Shown here one piece after another: positions 42,191 to 50,890 of a DNA stretch of 64,000 bases. Each line of letters opens with the position of its first letter. The first letter of the stretch is position 1. A program made the translations under genes and the position numbers. A model generated the notes under the pieces. It did not search any database and was not told the DNA's origin. It saw only the letters and a list, made by a program, of their open reading frames with translations. The stretch comes from Curtobacterium sp. L6-1 (GTDB taxonomy: Bacteria > Actinomycetota > Actinomycetes > Actinomycetales > Microbacteriaceae): contig NZ_CP076544.1 of NCBI RefSeq assembly GCF_018885305.1, positions 1,054,001 to 1,118,000 on the forward strand. The letters are read 5' to 3'.

Positions 42191-43330
42191 ATGCGCGCCA
42201 TGACCTACCGCGGCCCCTACCGGGTCCGTGTCGAGGACAAGCCCGACCCCCGGATCGAGCACCCCAACGACGCGGTGATCCGCGTCGAACGAGCCGCGAT
42301 CTGCGGGTCGGACCTGCACCTCTACCACGGCATGATGCCGGACACCCGTGTCGGCCACACCTTCGGCCACGAGTTCATCGGCGTCGTCGAGCAGGTCGGC
42401 TCGTCCGTCGAGACCCTGTCGGTCGGTGACCGCGTGATGGTGCCGTTCCACATCTCGTGCGGCACCTGCTGGTTCTGCGCCCGCGGCCTGTTCACGAACT
42501 GCCACAACGTGAACCCGAACGCCACCGCGGTCGGCGGCATCTTCGGGTACTCGCACACCACCGGCGGCTACGACGGCGGCCAGGCGGAGCGCGTCCGGGT
42601 GCCGTTCGCCGACGTCGGTCCGCAGGTCATCCCGGACTGGCTCGACGCCGAGGACGCCCTCATGATGACCGACGCGCTCGGCACCGGCTACTTCGGGGCC
42701 CAGCTGGCGTCGATCCGCGAAGGGGACACCGTCGTCGTGCTCGGCGCCGGACCCGTCGGGCTGTACGCGGCGAAGTCGGCGTGGTTCATGGGTGCCGGTC
42801 GGGTCATCGTCGTCGACCAGCTCGAGTACCGGTTGGCCAAGGCCCGCGAGTTCGCGCACGCCGAGACGATCAACTTCGCCGAGGTGGACGACATCGTCGT
42901 CGAGATGAAGAAGCAGACCGACTTCCTCGGTGCGGACAGCGTCATCGACGCCGTCGGCGCCGAGGCGGACGGCAACTACCTGCAGCACGTGACGAGCGCG
43001 AAGCTCAAGCTGCAGGGCGGCTCGCCGATCGCGCTGAACTGGGCGATCGACGGTGTCCGCAAGGGCGGCACGGTGTCGGTGATGGGTGCGTACGGCCCGA
43101 TCCCGAGCGCCGTGAAGTTCGGCGACGCGCTGAACAAGGGCGTCACCATCCACATGAACCAGGCACCGGTGAAGCGACAGTGGCCGCGGTTGCTCGAGCA
43201 CATCCAGGCCGGCCACCTGAAGCCCAGCGAGATCATCACGCACCGGATCCCGCTCGAGCACATCGACGAGGCGTACCACCTGTTCTCGGCGAAGCTCGAC
43301 GGCTGCATCAAGACGGTGATCGTGCCGTGA
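42191..43330 (+). CDS. Zinc-dependent alcohol/aldehyde dehydrogenase (formaldehyde-dehydrogenase-like)
   Basis: The 379-residue product is a medium-chain dehydrogenase. The catalytic zinc ligand pattern is CGSDLHLYHG and GHEFIGVV, and the structural zinc site is the cysteine cluster CGTCWFCARGLFTNC. The Rossmann motif is VVLGAGPVGLYAAKSAW. The overall pattern is that of glutathione-independent formaldehyde dehydrogenase relatives, although many such enzymes act on other alcohols. GAGGAG precedes the ATG. The next gene starts 17 bases after the stop, so the two may be co-transcribed. Confidence 0.88.
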   Translation: MRAMTYRGPYRVRVEDKPDPRIEHPNDAVIRVERAAICGSDLHLYHGMMPDTRVGHTFGHEFIGVVEQVGSSVETLSVGDRVMVPFHISCGTCWFCARGLFTNCHNVNPNATAVGGIFGYSHTTGGYDGGQAERVRVPFADVGPQVIPDWLDAEDALMMTDALGTGYFGAQLASIREGDTVVVLGAGPVGLYAAKSAWFMGAGRVIVVDQLEYRLAKAREFAHAETINFAEVDDIVVEMKKQTDFLGADSVIDAVGAEADGNYLQHVTSAKLKLQGGSPIALNWAIDGVRKGGTVSVMGAYGPIPSAVKFGDALNKGVTIHMNQAPVKRQWPRLLEHIQAGHLKPSEIITHRIPLEHIDEAYHLFSAKLDGCIKTVIVP

Positions 43331-43347
43331 GCGGGAAGGACGACGAG

Positions 43348-43926
43348 ATGACCGACCACATCGCCTACGTGGCGGACAAGCCGCGGGACCTGCCGACGGC
43401 GGACGAACTGCGCGCGCGGATCCCGGGGTGGGGGAGCGACCTCGACCTCGCCGACCGGCCGAGCGTGCCGAAGCTGTCGAAGGAGGCCGGATCGGCCACG
43501 GGCGCGCACTGGGTCGTCCCGGAGCAGCAGCCCGGCGCCGACGGCCGCGAGCGGTCGATCGAGCACGCCCACGTCACGCCCGTGTTCGGCACCGCGCAGC
43601 CGCTGTCCGGCCTCGCCGGGGTCGTGAAGCGGTACGCCTACCGACGGTTCAGCGAGGGGCGCCTGGCGCACTGGATGCTGCTCGTCCTCGGCGACCGGCT
43701 CGACGTCGCCACGCACCGAGTGACGGACGCACTGCGGGGCCGCCCCGATCGGCTCGTCGAGGAGACCGGTATCGCGGCCGAGCGGGCGGACGACCCCGTG
43801 GGCGCGCGGCTCGGATCATCGCGACGGGACTGGCGGCACGGGGTGCTCGACCCGGTGATCGCGTTCTGGCCCTACCTGCTCATCGGCGGGGTCGCCGTGT
43901 GGGTGGTGCGCCGAGCGCGTCGCTGA
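43348..43926 (+). CDS. Hypothetical protein downstream of the alcohol dehydrogenase
   Basis: This 192-residue protein has a polar N-terminal part, the hydrophobic segment AHWMLLVLGDRLDVATH, and a C-terminal membrane helix (about 172-190: VIAFWPYLLIGGVAVWVV) ending in an Arg-rich tail. It is probably a tail-anchored membrane protein. The ATG at 43348 has GGAAGGAC upstream; an in-frame GTG at 43327, overlapping the previous stop, is an alternative. The function is unknown. Confidence 0.7.
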   Translation: MTDHIAYVADKPRDLPTADELRARIPGWGSDLDLADRPSVPKLSKEAGSATGAHWVVPEQQPGADGRERSIEHAHVTPVFGTAQPLSGLAGVVKRYAYRRFSEGRLAHWMLLVLGDRLDVATHRVTDALRGRPDRLVEETGIAAERADDPVGARLGSSRRDWRHGVLDPVIAFWPYLLIGGVAVWVVRRARR

Positions 43927-43945
43927 CGCGCGCCGCGTGCGCGCC

Positions 43946-44005
43946 GCGCCCCGTTCCGCACATCGCGCCCCGTCCCGACAGGGCGCGATGTGCGAGACGG
44001 GGCGC
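43946..44005. terminator. Large near-perfect hairpin downstream of the alcohol dehydrogenase operon
   Basis: A 25-base stem with one mismatch encloses a ten-base loop (CGTCCCGACA). The inner arm GCACATCGCGCCC pairs perfectly with GGGCGCGATGTGC, and the outer arm GCGCCCCG pairs with CGGGGCGC. It lies 20 bases after the stop codon at 43926. The length is unusual for a terminator. It is not related to the GGGAGGCCC family. Confidence 0.6.
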
Positions 44006-44102
44006 GATCCGGAGCCGACTCGGACGCAAGGCGCACTGCCAGCGGGTGCCGCGCCTCCCGTCCGGAGCCGGAGCGGCGTCGCGACTCCCGGGCGCACGAA
44101 AA

Positions 44103-44132
44103 CGAACGGCCCTCCCGAAGGAGGGCCGTTCG
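44103..44132. terminator. Hairpin terminator downstream of tRNA-Leu and the plus-strand operon
   Basis: CGAACGGCCCTCC pairs perfectly with GGAGGGCCGTTCG across a CGAA tetraloop. It is 43 bases past the tRNA 3' end on the minus strand, so it probably ends the tRNA transcript. Confidence 0.75.
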
Positions 44133-44174
44133 CCGCTTGTCTCAACACAAGGTGTCCGACATCGTGATGTCGAG

Positions 44175-44260
44175 TGTCCGAGGGGGGACTTGAACCCCCA
44201 CGCCCTAATACGGGCACTAGCACCTCAAGCTAGCGCGTCTACCAATTCCGCCACCCGGAC
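44175..44260 (-). tRNA. tRNA-Leu (anticodon GAG)
   Basis: The minus strand folds as a class II tRNA. The acceptor arm is GTCCGGG with CTCGGAC and one G-U pair, with discriminator A. The anticodon stem CTAGC/GCTAG encloses the loop TTGAGGT, giving anticodon GAG for CUC and CUU codons. The long variable arm and T arm (GGGGGTTCAAGTCCCCC) are clear. No CCA is encoded. Confidence 0.95.
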
Positions 44261-44414
44261 TGGGTGTGGTGCTCTCGCACCGGGCTTTCCGGCCGGGTTT
44301 CCCCGGCGTTCCTGCCGAGAGAAGACACTAGCACGGCTGTGAACGCACGCTGAACACGGTCGTGCATCCCGGGCGCGGCGCGGTGCCGGCACGGTGTCGG
44401 AGGGGTGTCGCCGG

Positions 44415-44420
44415 TAGCGT
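44415..44420 (+). promoter_or_regulatory. -10 box of a leaderless M20 peptidase transcript
   Basis: TAGCGT ends six bases before the ATG at 44427. Confidence 0.42.
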
Positions 44421-44426
44421 TGCGGC

Positions 44427-45725
44427 ATGACGTCCGAGCTCGAACGCACCGCGGCGATCGCGCGGGACCTCATCCGGATCGACACCACGAACTGGGGTGG
44501 GGGCAGGTCCCGCGGCGAGACCGAGGCGGCGCACTACGTCGAGGCCGCCCTGCAGGACCTCGGGTTCGAGCCGCAGCTGTTCGAGTCCGAACCCGACCGG
44601 GTCAGCGTCGTCGCCCGTGTGCCCGGCCGCGACCGCAGCAAGCCCGCCCTCGTCGTGCACGGGCACCTCGACGTCGTCCCCGCGGACCCGGAGAACTGGT
44701 CCGTCGACCCGTTCGGCGGCGAGGTCCGAGACGGCTCGCTCTGGGGTCGTGGCGCCGTGGACATGAAGAACATGGACGCGATGATGCTCACGGCCCTCGC
44801 GGACGTCGTCGAGCGCCAAGGTGCGCCCGAACGCGACCTCGTCATCGCCTACTTCGCGGACGAGGAGGCCGGGGGAGTCCTCGGCGCCCACCACGTCGTC
44901 GACACCCACCCCGAGGTCTTCGCCGGCGCGACGGCCGCGATCAGCGAGGTCGGCGGGTACTCGATCACGCTCGGCGACCGGCGCGCCTACCTCCTGCAGA
45001 CCGGCGAGAAGGCGCTCATGTGGGTGCAGCTCACCGCACGCGGGACCGCGGCCCACGGGTCGCACGTCATCCGCGACAACGCCGTCACGAAGCTCGCGGC
45101 CGCCGTGGCCCGGATCGGTGGCGAGGAGTGGCCCGTCCGCCTGTCGGACACCACCGAGGCGATGGTGGCCGAGGTCGCACGGTTCCTCGGCGTCGACCCG
45201 GTCGCCACCGGGCCGGACGAGGTCGCCCTCGCCACCGGCTCCGCGTCGCGCTTCATCCACGCCGCACTGCACACCACCACGAACCCGACCGTCCTGACCG
45301 CCGGCTACAAGCACAACGTCATCCCGGACCAGGCGACCGCGCTCGTCGACATCCGCTGCCTGCCCGGAGACGAGGACGCCGTGCTGGCCCGCGTCCGCGA
45401 ACTCGCCGGTGACGACGTCGAGGTGTCGATGACCCACCAGGACGTCGGCCTCGAGCAGGACTTCGGCGGCCCCCTCGTCGACGCCGTCCGCGACGTCCTC
45501 GAGCGGCACGACCCCGGCGCCCCGGTCCTGCCCTACCTGCTGTCCGGCGGCACGGACAACAAGGCGCTCTCACGGCTCGGCATCGCCGGCTACGGCTTCG
45601 TGCCGCTGCAGCTGCCGGCCGGCGTGGACTTCCCGGCCATGTTCCACGGGGTCGACGAGCGCGTCCCGCTCGCGTCGTTGGCGTTCGGTCGCCGCGTCCT
45701 CGCGGACCTCCTCGCGACCTACTGA
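44427..45725 (+). CDS. M20 family metallopeptidase (dipeptidase/deacylase type)
   Basis: This 432-residue zinc hydrolase has HGHLDVVP (first zinc His and Asp), the bridging Asp in GRGAVDMKNMD, the catalytic Glu pair in FADEEAGG, and a final His in PAMFHGVDERVP. The dimerisation domain contains ARGTAAHGSHVIRDNAV. The M20 family includes ArgE-like deacylases and carboxypeptidases; the size and motif spacing suit a di- or aminoacyl-peptidase. A stem-loop follows the stop and may belong to uppP. Confidence 0.9.
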   Translation: MTSELERTAAIARDLIRIDTTNWGGGRSRGETEAAHYVEAALQDLGFEPQLFESEPDRVSVVARVPGRDRSKPALVVHGHLDVVPADPENWSVDPFGGEVRDGSLWGRGAVDMKNMDAMMLTALADVVERQGAPERDLVIAYFADEEAGGVLGAHHVVDTHPEVFAGATAAISEVGGYSITLGDRRAYLLQTGEKALMWVQLTARGTAAHGSHVIRDNAVTKLAAAVARIGGEEWPVRLSDTTEAMVAEVARFLGVDPVATGPDEVALATGSASRFIHAALHTTTNPTVLTAGYKHNVIPDQATALVDIRCLPGDEDAVLARVRELAGDDVEVSMTHQDVGLEQDFGGPLVDAVRDVLERHDPGAPVLPYLLSGGTDNKALSRLGIAGYGFVPLQLPAGVDFPAMFHGVDERVPLASLAFGRRVLADLLATY

Positions 45726-45731
45726 TACCGT
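45726..45731 (+). promoter_or_regulatory. -10 box for uppP-mshC
   Basis: TACCGT overlaps the end of the peptidase gene region and predicts transcription starting near 45738. Confidence 0.38.
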
Positions 45732-45735
45732 GCAT

Positions 45736-45758
45736 GGTCGCCGTCGCTGACGGCGACC
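45736..45758. promoter_or_regulatory. Dyad at the predicted uppP transcription start
   Basis: GGTCGCCGTC and GACGGCGACC are perfect complements separated by GCT. The stem covers the predicted start point, so it could be an operator, a leader hairpin of uppP, or a terminator for the upstream peptidase gene. Confidence 0.4.
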
Positions 45759-45786
45759 GAGTCCAGTACCCCGAAAGGCCGCGCCA

Positions 45787-46614
45787 GTGCACATCTTCGA
45801 GGCGATCTTCCTCGGCTTCGTCCAGGGTCTGACCGAGTTCCTCCCGGTGTCCTCCAGCGCGCACCTGCGGATCGTGGGGCTATTCCTGCCCGATGCGAAG
45901 GACCCGGGAGCCGCGTTCACCGCGGTGACGCAGCTCGGCACCGAGACGGCCGTGCTCATCTACTTCTGGAAGGACATCACCCGGATCATCGGGCGGTGGT
46001 TCGGAGCGCTCGGCGGCAAGGTCCCGCGGAACGACCCGGACGTGCGGCTCGGGTGGCTCGTGATCCTCGGCACGATCCCGATCGGTGTCGTCGGGCTCCT
46101 GCTGCAGGACAGCATCGAGACGACGTTCCGGTCGCTCTGGATCGTCGCGATCGTGCTCATCGTGTTCGGCGTCGTCCTCGGCGTGCTCGACCGGGTCGGC
46201 CGCAAGGTCCGGCGCATCGAGCACATGACGTTCAAGGGCGGCATCCTCATCGGGCTCGCGCAGGTCCTCGCCCTCGTGCCGGGCGTCTCCCGCTCCGGCG
46301 CCACCGTGTCGATGGGGCTCGCGCTCGGCTACACCCGTCCGGCGGCGGCGCGCTTCGCGTTCCTGCTCGCGATCCCCGCGGTCTTCCTCTCCGGGCTGTA
46401 CGAGGCCGCCACGAGCCTCGGCGACACCGGTGCACCGTTCGGCCTCGCCGACACCCTCATCGCGACCGTGGTGGCCTTCGTCGTGGGCTTCGTCGTCATC
46501 GCCGCGTTCATGAACTACATCAGCAAGCGGAGCTTCATGCCCTTCGTCGTGTACCGCATCCTCCTCGGTGTCGTGCTCATCGTGCTGCTCTCCCTCGGGG
46601 TGGTCGAGCCGTGA
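45787..46614 (+). CDS. uppP: Undecaprenyl-diphosphatase UppP (BacA)
   Basis: UppP dephosphorylates undecaprenyl diphosphate outside the membrane so the carrier lipid can be reused in wall synthesis; overproduction gives bacitracin resistance. The 275-residue protein has eight or so membrane segments and the active-site motifs [21 protein letters not shown] and the [12 protein letters not shown] loop. The GTG at 45787 is preceded by GAAAGGCC. Its stop overlaps the mshC start (GTGA), so translation is coupled. This uppP-mshC order is a recurrent actinobacterial arrangement. Confidence 0.95.
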   Translation: MHIFEAIFLGFVQGLTEFLPVSSSAHLRIVGLFLPDAKDPGAAFTAVTQLGTETAVLIYFWKDITRIIGRWFGALGGKVPRNDPDVRLGWLVILGTIPIGVVGLLLQDSIETTFRSLWIVAIVLIVFGVVLGVLDRVGRKVRRIEHMTFKGGILIGLAQVLALVPGVSRSGATVSMGLALGYTRPAAARFAFLLAIPAVFLSGLYEAATSLGDTGAPFGLADTLIATVVAFVVGFVVIAAFMNYISKRSFMPFVVYRILLGVVLIVLLSLGVVEP

Positions 46615-47852
46615 GGGCCTGGGAGGCGCCGTCCGTCCCGGAGGTCCCCGGTTCCGGTCCCCGCCCGGTCGTGCACGACACCGCCACCGGCAAGCCCGTC
46701 GACCCGACGCGCGGCGCCGACGACGCGGCCCTGTACGTCTGCGGCATCACCCCGTACGACGCCACGCACCTCGGCCACGCGGCCACGTACCTGGCCTTCG
46801 ACACCCTCGGCCGGGTCTGGCGTGACGCCGGTCTCACCGTCCGCTACGCCCAGAACACGACCGACGTCGACGACCCGCTGCTCGAACGCGCCGCCCGTGA
46901 CGGTGTCGACTGGCAGGAGCTCGCAGCGTCGCAGATCGACCTGTTCCGCCGCGACATGGAGGCCCTGCGCGTCCTGCCGCCCGACGACTACGTGGCCGTC
47001 ACGGACGAGGTCGACCGGGTCGCCGAGGCCGTCGCGTTCCTCGAGGAGACCGGCTACGCGTACACGGTCCCCACGCCGGACTCCGACGGCGAGGACCTCT
47101 ACTTCGACGTGAACCGGCCGACCGAGACGTGGGCGCTCGGTGACGAGAGCCGACTGGACCGCGAGACGATGCTGGCCCTGTCGGCCGAGCGCGGCGGGGA
47201 CCCGGACCGACCCGGCAAGCGCGACCCGCTCGACCCGCTGCTCTGGCGTGCCGAACGTGCGGGCGAGCCGAGCTGGGACACCGAGATCGGCCCCGGCCGG
47301 CCCGGCTGGCACATCGAGTGCAGCGTCATCGCCGGCGACCGCCTCGGCCTGCCGATCAGCGTGCAGGGCGGCGGCAGCGACCTGGTGTTCCCGCACCACG
47401 AGATGAGCGCCGGACACGCGGCGGCCCTGGCACACCAGCCCCTCGCGAACGCCTTCGTGCACACCGGCATGGTCGCCTACCAGGGCGCGAAGATCTCGAA
47501 GTCCCTCGGCAACCTGGTGACGGTGCGCGGTCTGCTCGACGACGGGGCGGACCCCCGGGCGATCCGGCTCGCGCTGCTGTCCCACCGCTACTCGGACGAC
47601 TGGGAGTGGTTCGACGGCTCGCTCGACGACGCCGTCCGGCGCCTCGCGTCGTGGGACGCCTGGGTGCGTGACGCCCGCGGCCACGAGCAGGACGCGGCCG
47701 ACGTCGTCGCCCGGCTCCGCGCGCGGGTCGCCGACGACCTCGACACCCCCGGTGCCGTCGCGGTGGTCGACACCGCGATCGCTGGCGGCACGGCCGCCAC
47801 ACCCGAGCTCGTCGACCTGGTCGACGCGCTGCTCGGCATCCGCATCGGCTGA
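46611..47852 (+). CDS. mshC: Cysteine ligase of mycothiol synthesis MshC
   Basis: MshC ligates cysteine to glucosaminyl-inositol, the third step in mycothiol, the main thiol of actinobacteria. The 413-residue enzyme is a paralogue of cysteinyl-tRNA synthetase. It has the zinc/nucleotide motif [19 protein letters not shown] (HIGH equivalent HLGH), the [17 protein letters not shown] zinc site, [10 protein letters not shown], and KISKSLGN (KMSKS equivalent). It lacks the anticodon-binding tail of CysS, which fits MshC. The start overlaps the uppP stop. A palindromic terminator begins 22 bases after the stop. Confidence 0.95.
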   Translation: MRAWEAPSVPEVPGSGPRPVVHDTATGKPVDPTRGADDAALYVCGITPYDATHLGHAATYLAFDTLGRVWRDAGLTVRYAQNTTDVDDPLLERAARDGVDWQELAASQIDLFRRDMEALRVLPPDDYVAVTDEVDRVAEAVAFLEETGYAYTVPTPDSDGEDLYFDVNRPTETWALGDESRLDRETMLALSAERGGDPDRPGKRDPLDPLLWRAERAGEPSWDTEIGPGRPGWHIECSVIAGDRLGLPISVQGGGSDLVFPHHEMSAGHAAALAHQPLANAFVHTGMVAYQGAKISKSLGNLVTVRGLLDDGADPRAIRLALLSHRYSDDWEWFDGSLDDAVRRLASWDAWVRDARGHEQDAADVVARLRARVADDLDTPGAVAVVDTAIAGGTAATPELVDLVDALLGIRIG

Positions 47853-47873
47853 CGGCGGACGCACCAGCGTGCG

Positions 47874-47931
47874 CCCCTGACGGACGGGAGGCCCGGTACC
47901 AGCTGGTACCGGGCCTCCCGTCCGTCAGGGG
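47874..47931. terminator. Perfect 58-base palindrome between mshC and the PAC2 gene
   Basis: CCCCTGACGGACGGGAGG-CCCGGTACCAG is followed by its exact complement, the longest member of the palindrome family. It separates convergent genes and can serve as a bidirectional terminator. Confidence 0.78.
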
Positions 47932-47939
47932 TCTGCGCC

Positions 47940-48872
47940 TTACTGCGGCGGCTGCGGGGGCCGCCACGGACCCTCGCCGGCGGCGCTCCCGCCGTCCTTG
48001 CCGTCCTTGTGCTCGCGGCGCCGGAGGTACTGCTCGAACTCCTGCGCGATCGCGTCGCCCGAGGCCTCGGGGGAGTCCACGGTGTCGCGCGCCTGCTCGA
48101 GCTGGCCGATGTACGAGGCCATGTCCTCGTCGTCGGCGGCGAGGGCGTCGATGCCCTCCTCCCACTGGGCGGCGTCGTCGAGGAGCGTGCCACGGGGGAC
48201 GGTGACGTCGGTGAGCTCCTCCATCTTGTCGAGGAGCGACAGGGTGGCCTTGGGCGAGGGGGCGTTGTGCACGTAGTGCGGCACCGAGGCCCAGAGCGAC
48301 AGCGTGGTCAGGCCCGCCTTGTCCATCGCGTCGGCGAGGACGCCGAGGATGCCCGTCGGTCCCTCGTAGGTGGACTTGTCGACGTCGAACGCCGCGCGGA
48401 CGCCCGCGTTCTCGCTCGAGACGAACACCGAGATCGGCCGCGTGTGCGGCACGTCGGCGAGCATGGCGCCGACGAAGACGACGGCGTCGACGGAGTAGAC
48501 GTCCGCCAGGTCGATGACCTCGGCACAGAAGCCGCGCCAGGTGCGGGAGGGCTCGGGGCCGACCAGGACGAACACGTCGCGGTCGCTCGGCGCACCGGTC
48601 GCGCCGATGACCGGACGGCCCTCGGCGCTCGGCCCGTGCAGGACGATCCGCGGCCACTGCACACCGCGTTCACCGTCGTCGTCGAAGCCGACCTCGGGGC
48701 GGTTGAACTGGTAGTCGACGTACCGCTCCCCGTCGATCTCGCGGAGTTCGTCGAGCTCGAGCGCGTCGACGATGCGCCGGGCGAGACCGCTCGCGGCCTC
48801 ACCGGCGTCGTTCCAGCCCTCGAACGCGACGACGAGGAGTCGTCCGTCGCTGAAGGGGGAGTGCTGTGGCAC
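47940..48872 (-). CDS. PAC2-family protein (proteasome-assembly-chaperone fold)
   Basis: The 310-residue protein has the PAC2 domain: LLVVAFEGWNDAGEAAS at the start, then VLVGPEPSRTWRGFCAEVIDLADVY, VVFVGAMLADVPHTRP, and VPHYVHNAPSPKATLSLL. In actinobacteria such proteins are conserved with the Pup-proteasome, but the role is not established. The C-terminal 80 residues are charged, coiled and low in complexity. The GTG at 48872 is used. The gene ends nine bases from the palindromic terminator that closes mshC. Confidence 0.88.
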   Translation of the reverse strand: MPQHSPFSDGRLLVVAFEGWNDAGEAASGLARRIVDALELDELREIDGERYVDYQFNRPEVGFDDDGERGVQWPRIVLHGPSAEGRPVIGATGAPSDRDVFVLVGPEPSRTWRGFCAEVIDLADVYSVDAVVFVGAMLADVPHTRPISVFVSSENAGVRAAFDVDKSTYEGPTGILGVLADAMDKAGLTTLSLWASVPHYVHNAPSPKATLSLLDKMEELTDVTVPRGTLLDDAAQWEEGIDALAADDEDMASYIGQLEQARDTVDSPEASGDAIAQEFEQYLRRREHKDGKDGGSAAGEGPWRPPQPPQ

Positions 48873-48995
48873 GGCAGGGGCCTCCTGGTCGTTGTGATGG
48901 GCGTCACGCGCACGTCCGCGCGCGCGTCGTCCGGAGCACGATCAGCCATCCACGATAGTCCGACCGCCCACGGACCGACGCCGCGGCACCGCCGG

Positions 48996-49001
48996 TAGAC
49001 T
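48996..49001 (+). promoter_or_regulatory. -10 box upstream of the HAD hydrolase
   Basis: TAGACT is eight bases before the GTG at 49010, predicting a near-leaderless message. Confidence 0.4.
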
Positions 49002-49009
49002 CGTCGCCC

Positions 49010-49783
49010 GTGACCGAGCAACCCCCTGCCCCCGTCCCGCCCGCGGCCGTGCGCCCCGCAGCCGTGCTGTGGGACATGGACGGCACCATCATCGACACCG
49101 AGCCGATCTGGCAGGAGTCCCAGGTGGTGCTGACCTCCCGCCACGGCGCCGAGTGGACGCACGCGGACGGGCTGTCCCTGGTGGGCAGCGGCCTCGAGCG
49201 CTCGGGCGAGATCCTCCGCGACAAGGGCGTCGACATGGAGGTCGAGGAGATCGTCCAGTGGATGACCGACTTCGTCGTCGAGCGGCTGCAGGGCGACGAC
49301 CTGCCCTGGCGTCCCGGTGCCCGTGAGCTCGTCGAGGAGCTGCACGACCGCGGCATCCCGACCGCGCTCGTGACGATGTCCCGGCGGACGATGGCCATGG
49401 TCACCGCCGAGGCCCTGGGCGCCCGGGGCTTCCGGGTCGTCGTGGCCGGTGACGACGTCGACCGGCCGAAGCCGCACCCGGACGCGTACCTGTCCGCCGC
49501 CGCGCAGCTCGGGGTGGAGCCGACGGCGTGCATCGCCGTCGAGGACTCCGTCACCGGCGTCGCCTCGGCCGTCGCCTCCGGCGCCGTCACGGTGGCCGTC
49601 GAGCACATCGTGCCGGTCCCCGAGGGCGCGGGCGACGTGCACCTCACCACGCTCGACGGCGTCACCGTCGACCGCCTGCTCGAACTCACCGGCCCGGCCC
49701 TGTCGGCCCGGGCCACCGAACGCCAGGGAGGCCCGGCCTCCGACCCGGCGTCGGCTCCCGTCACCGAAGGGGACGCGCTGTGA
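49010..49783 (+). CDS. HAD-superfamily hydrolase (beta-phosphoglucomutase-like)
   Basis: This 257-residue HAD hydrolase of the phosphoglucomutase/pseudouridine-5-phosphatase subgroup has the nucleophile motif WDMDGTIIDTEP near residues 21-32, a helical cap, VTMSRRT (motif II) and KPHPDAY plus VEDSVTGVASA (motifs III and IV). It probably hydrolyses a sugar phosphate. The C-terminal 20 residues are encoded by a GC-rich tract with GGGAGGCCC and CTCCCGTC halves resembling the palindrome family, extending the protein past its fold. Its stop overlaps the next start. Confidence 0.88.
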   Translation: MTEQPPAPVPPAAVRPAAVLWDMDGTIIDTEPIWQESQVVLTSRHGAEWTHADGLSLVGSGLERSGEILRDKGVDMEVEEIVQWMTDFVVERLQGDDLPWRPGARELVEELHDRGIPTALVTMSRRTMAMVTAEALGARGFRVVVAGDDVDRPKPHPDAYLSAAAQLGVEPTACIAVEDSVTGVASAVASGAVTVAVEHIVPVPEGAGDVHLTTLDGVTVDRLLELTGPALSARATERQGGPASDPASAPVTEGDAL

Positions 49784-50847
49784 GCGACGACACCACCACC
49801 GCCCACGACGTCGCCGTCGAGGCCCAGCTGCCGCACACCGCCGGGGGAGCGCCGCACACGCCGCCGCGCGGTCCCTTCCGTGCCGGCGACCGCGTCCAGC
49901 TCACCGGTCCGAAGGGCAAGCTGACGACGCTCTCCCTCGAGCACGGTGTCGTCTACCACACGCACCGCGGCATGCTCGCGCACGACGACGTCATCGGCCA
50001 GCCGGACGGGTCGGTCATCCGGGCGAGCTCCGGGGACGAGTACCTGGCGCTCCGGCCGCTGCTCAACGACTACGTGATGTCGATGCCCCGCGGCGCCGCG
50101 ATCGTCTACCCGAAGGACGCCGCGCAGATCGTCGCGTTCGCCGACGTGTTCCCCGGCGCGCGTGTGGTCGAGGCCGGCGTGGGGTCCGGAGCGCTCTCGC
50201 TCTGGCTGCTCCGCGCGATCGGCCCGACCGGCAGCCTGCAGTCCTTCGAGCGGCGCGAGGAGTTCGCGGCGATCGCCCGCGGCAACGTCGGCACCTTCCT
50301 CGGGGCCGTCCCGGACAACTGGTCGGTGACCGTCGGCGACCTGGTCGAGGAGCTGCCGCAGGCCGTCGAGCCGCAGAGCATCGACCGGGTCGTCCTCGAC
50401 ATGCTCGCGCCGTGGGAGTGCGTGGACGACGCCGCCGACGCCCTCGTGCCCGGTGGGCTCATCGTCTGCTACGTCGCGACGGTGACGCAGCTGTCCCGCA
50501 CCGCCGAGGCGCTGCGCGACACCGGCCGCTTCACGGACCCGCAGTCGAGCGAGACCCTCGTGCGGACCTGGCACGTGGAGGGGCTCGCCGTGCGGCCGGA
50601 CCACCGCATGGTCGCGCACACCGGGTTCCTCGTCACCGCCCGCCGCCTGGCCGACGGGGTCGTCCTGCCGAACCTGAAGCGCCGTGCCGGCAAGGCCGAG
50701 TTCTCGGACGAGGACGTCGAGGCGTGGACGCCCGGCGCGGTCGGCGAACGCGGTGCGAGCGACAAGAAGCTCCGCAAGGTCGCGCGGCAGGCCGCCGCCC
50801 AGGCGCGGAAGGTCGCCGCGGCCGAAGCCGGCGACGACGAACGCTAG
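49780..50847 (+). CDS. trmI: tRNA (adenine-58-N1)-methyltransferase TrmI
   Basis: TrmI methylates N1 of A58 in the T-loop of tRNA. The 355-residue protein has the N-terminal OB-like domain (FRAGDRVQLTGPKGKLTTLSLEHG), the SAM site VVEAGVGSGALSLWLL, LDMLAPWECV in the catalytic region, and a C-terminal domain with the VRTWHVEGLAVRPDHRMVAHTGFL block. These match actinobacterial TrmI. The charged C-terminal tail is rich in Lys and Ala. GTG 49780 overlaps the HAD stop. Confidence 0.93.
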   Translation: MSDDTTTAHDVAVEAQLPHTAGGAPHTPPRGPFRAGDRVQLTGPKGKLTTLSLEHGVVYHTHRGMLAHDDVIGQPDGSVIRASSGDEYLALRPLLNDYVMSMPRGAAIVYPKDAAQIVAFADVFPGARVVEAGVGSGALSLWLLRAIGPTGSLQSFERREEFAAIARGNVGTFLGAVPDNWSVTVGDLVEELPQAVEPQSIDRVVLDMLAPWECVDDAADALVPGGLIVCYVATVTQLSRTAEALRDTGRFTDPQSSETLVRTWHVEGLAVRPDHRMVAHTGFLVTARRLADGVVLPNLKRRAGKAEFSDEDVEAWTPGAVGERGASDKKLRKVARQAAAQARKVAAAEAGDDER

Positions 50848-50890
50848 GCTGACGACCGTGCCCGTCCTGCATCGAACGGAAAGAGGGTCC

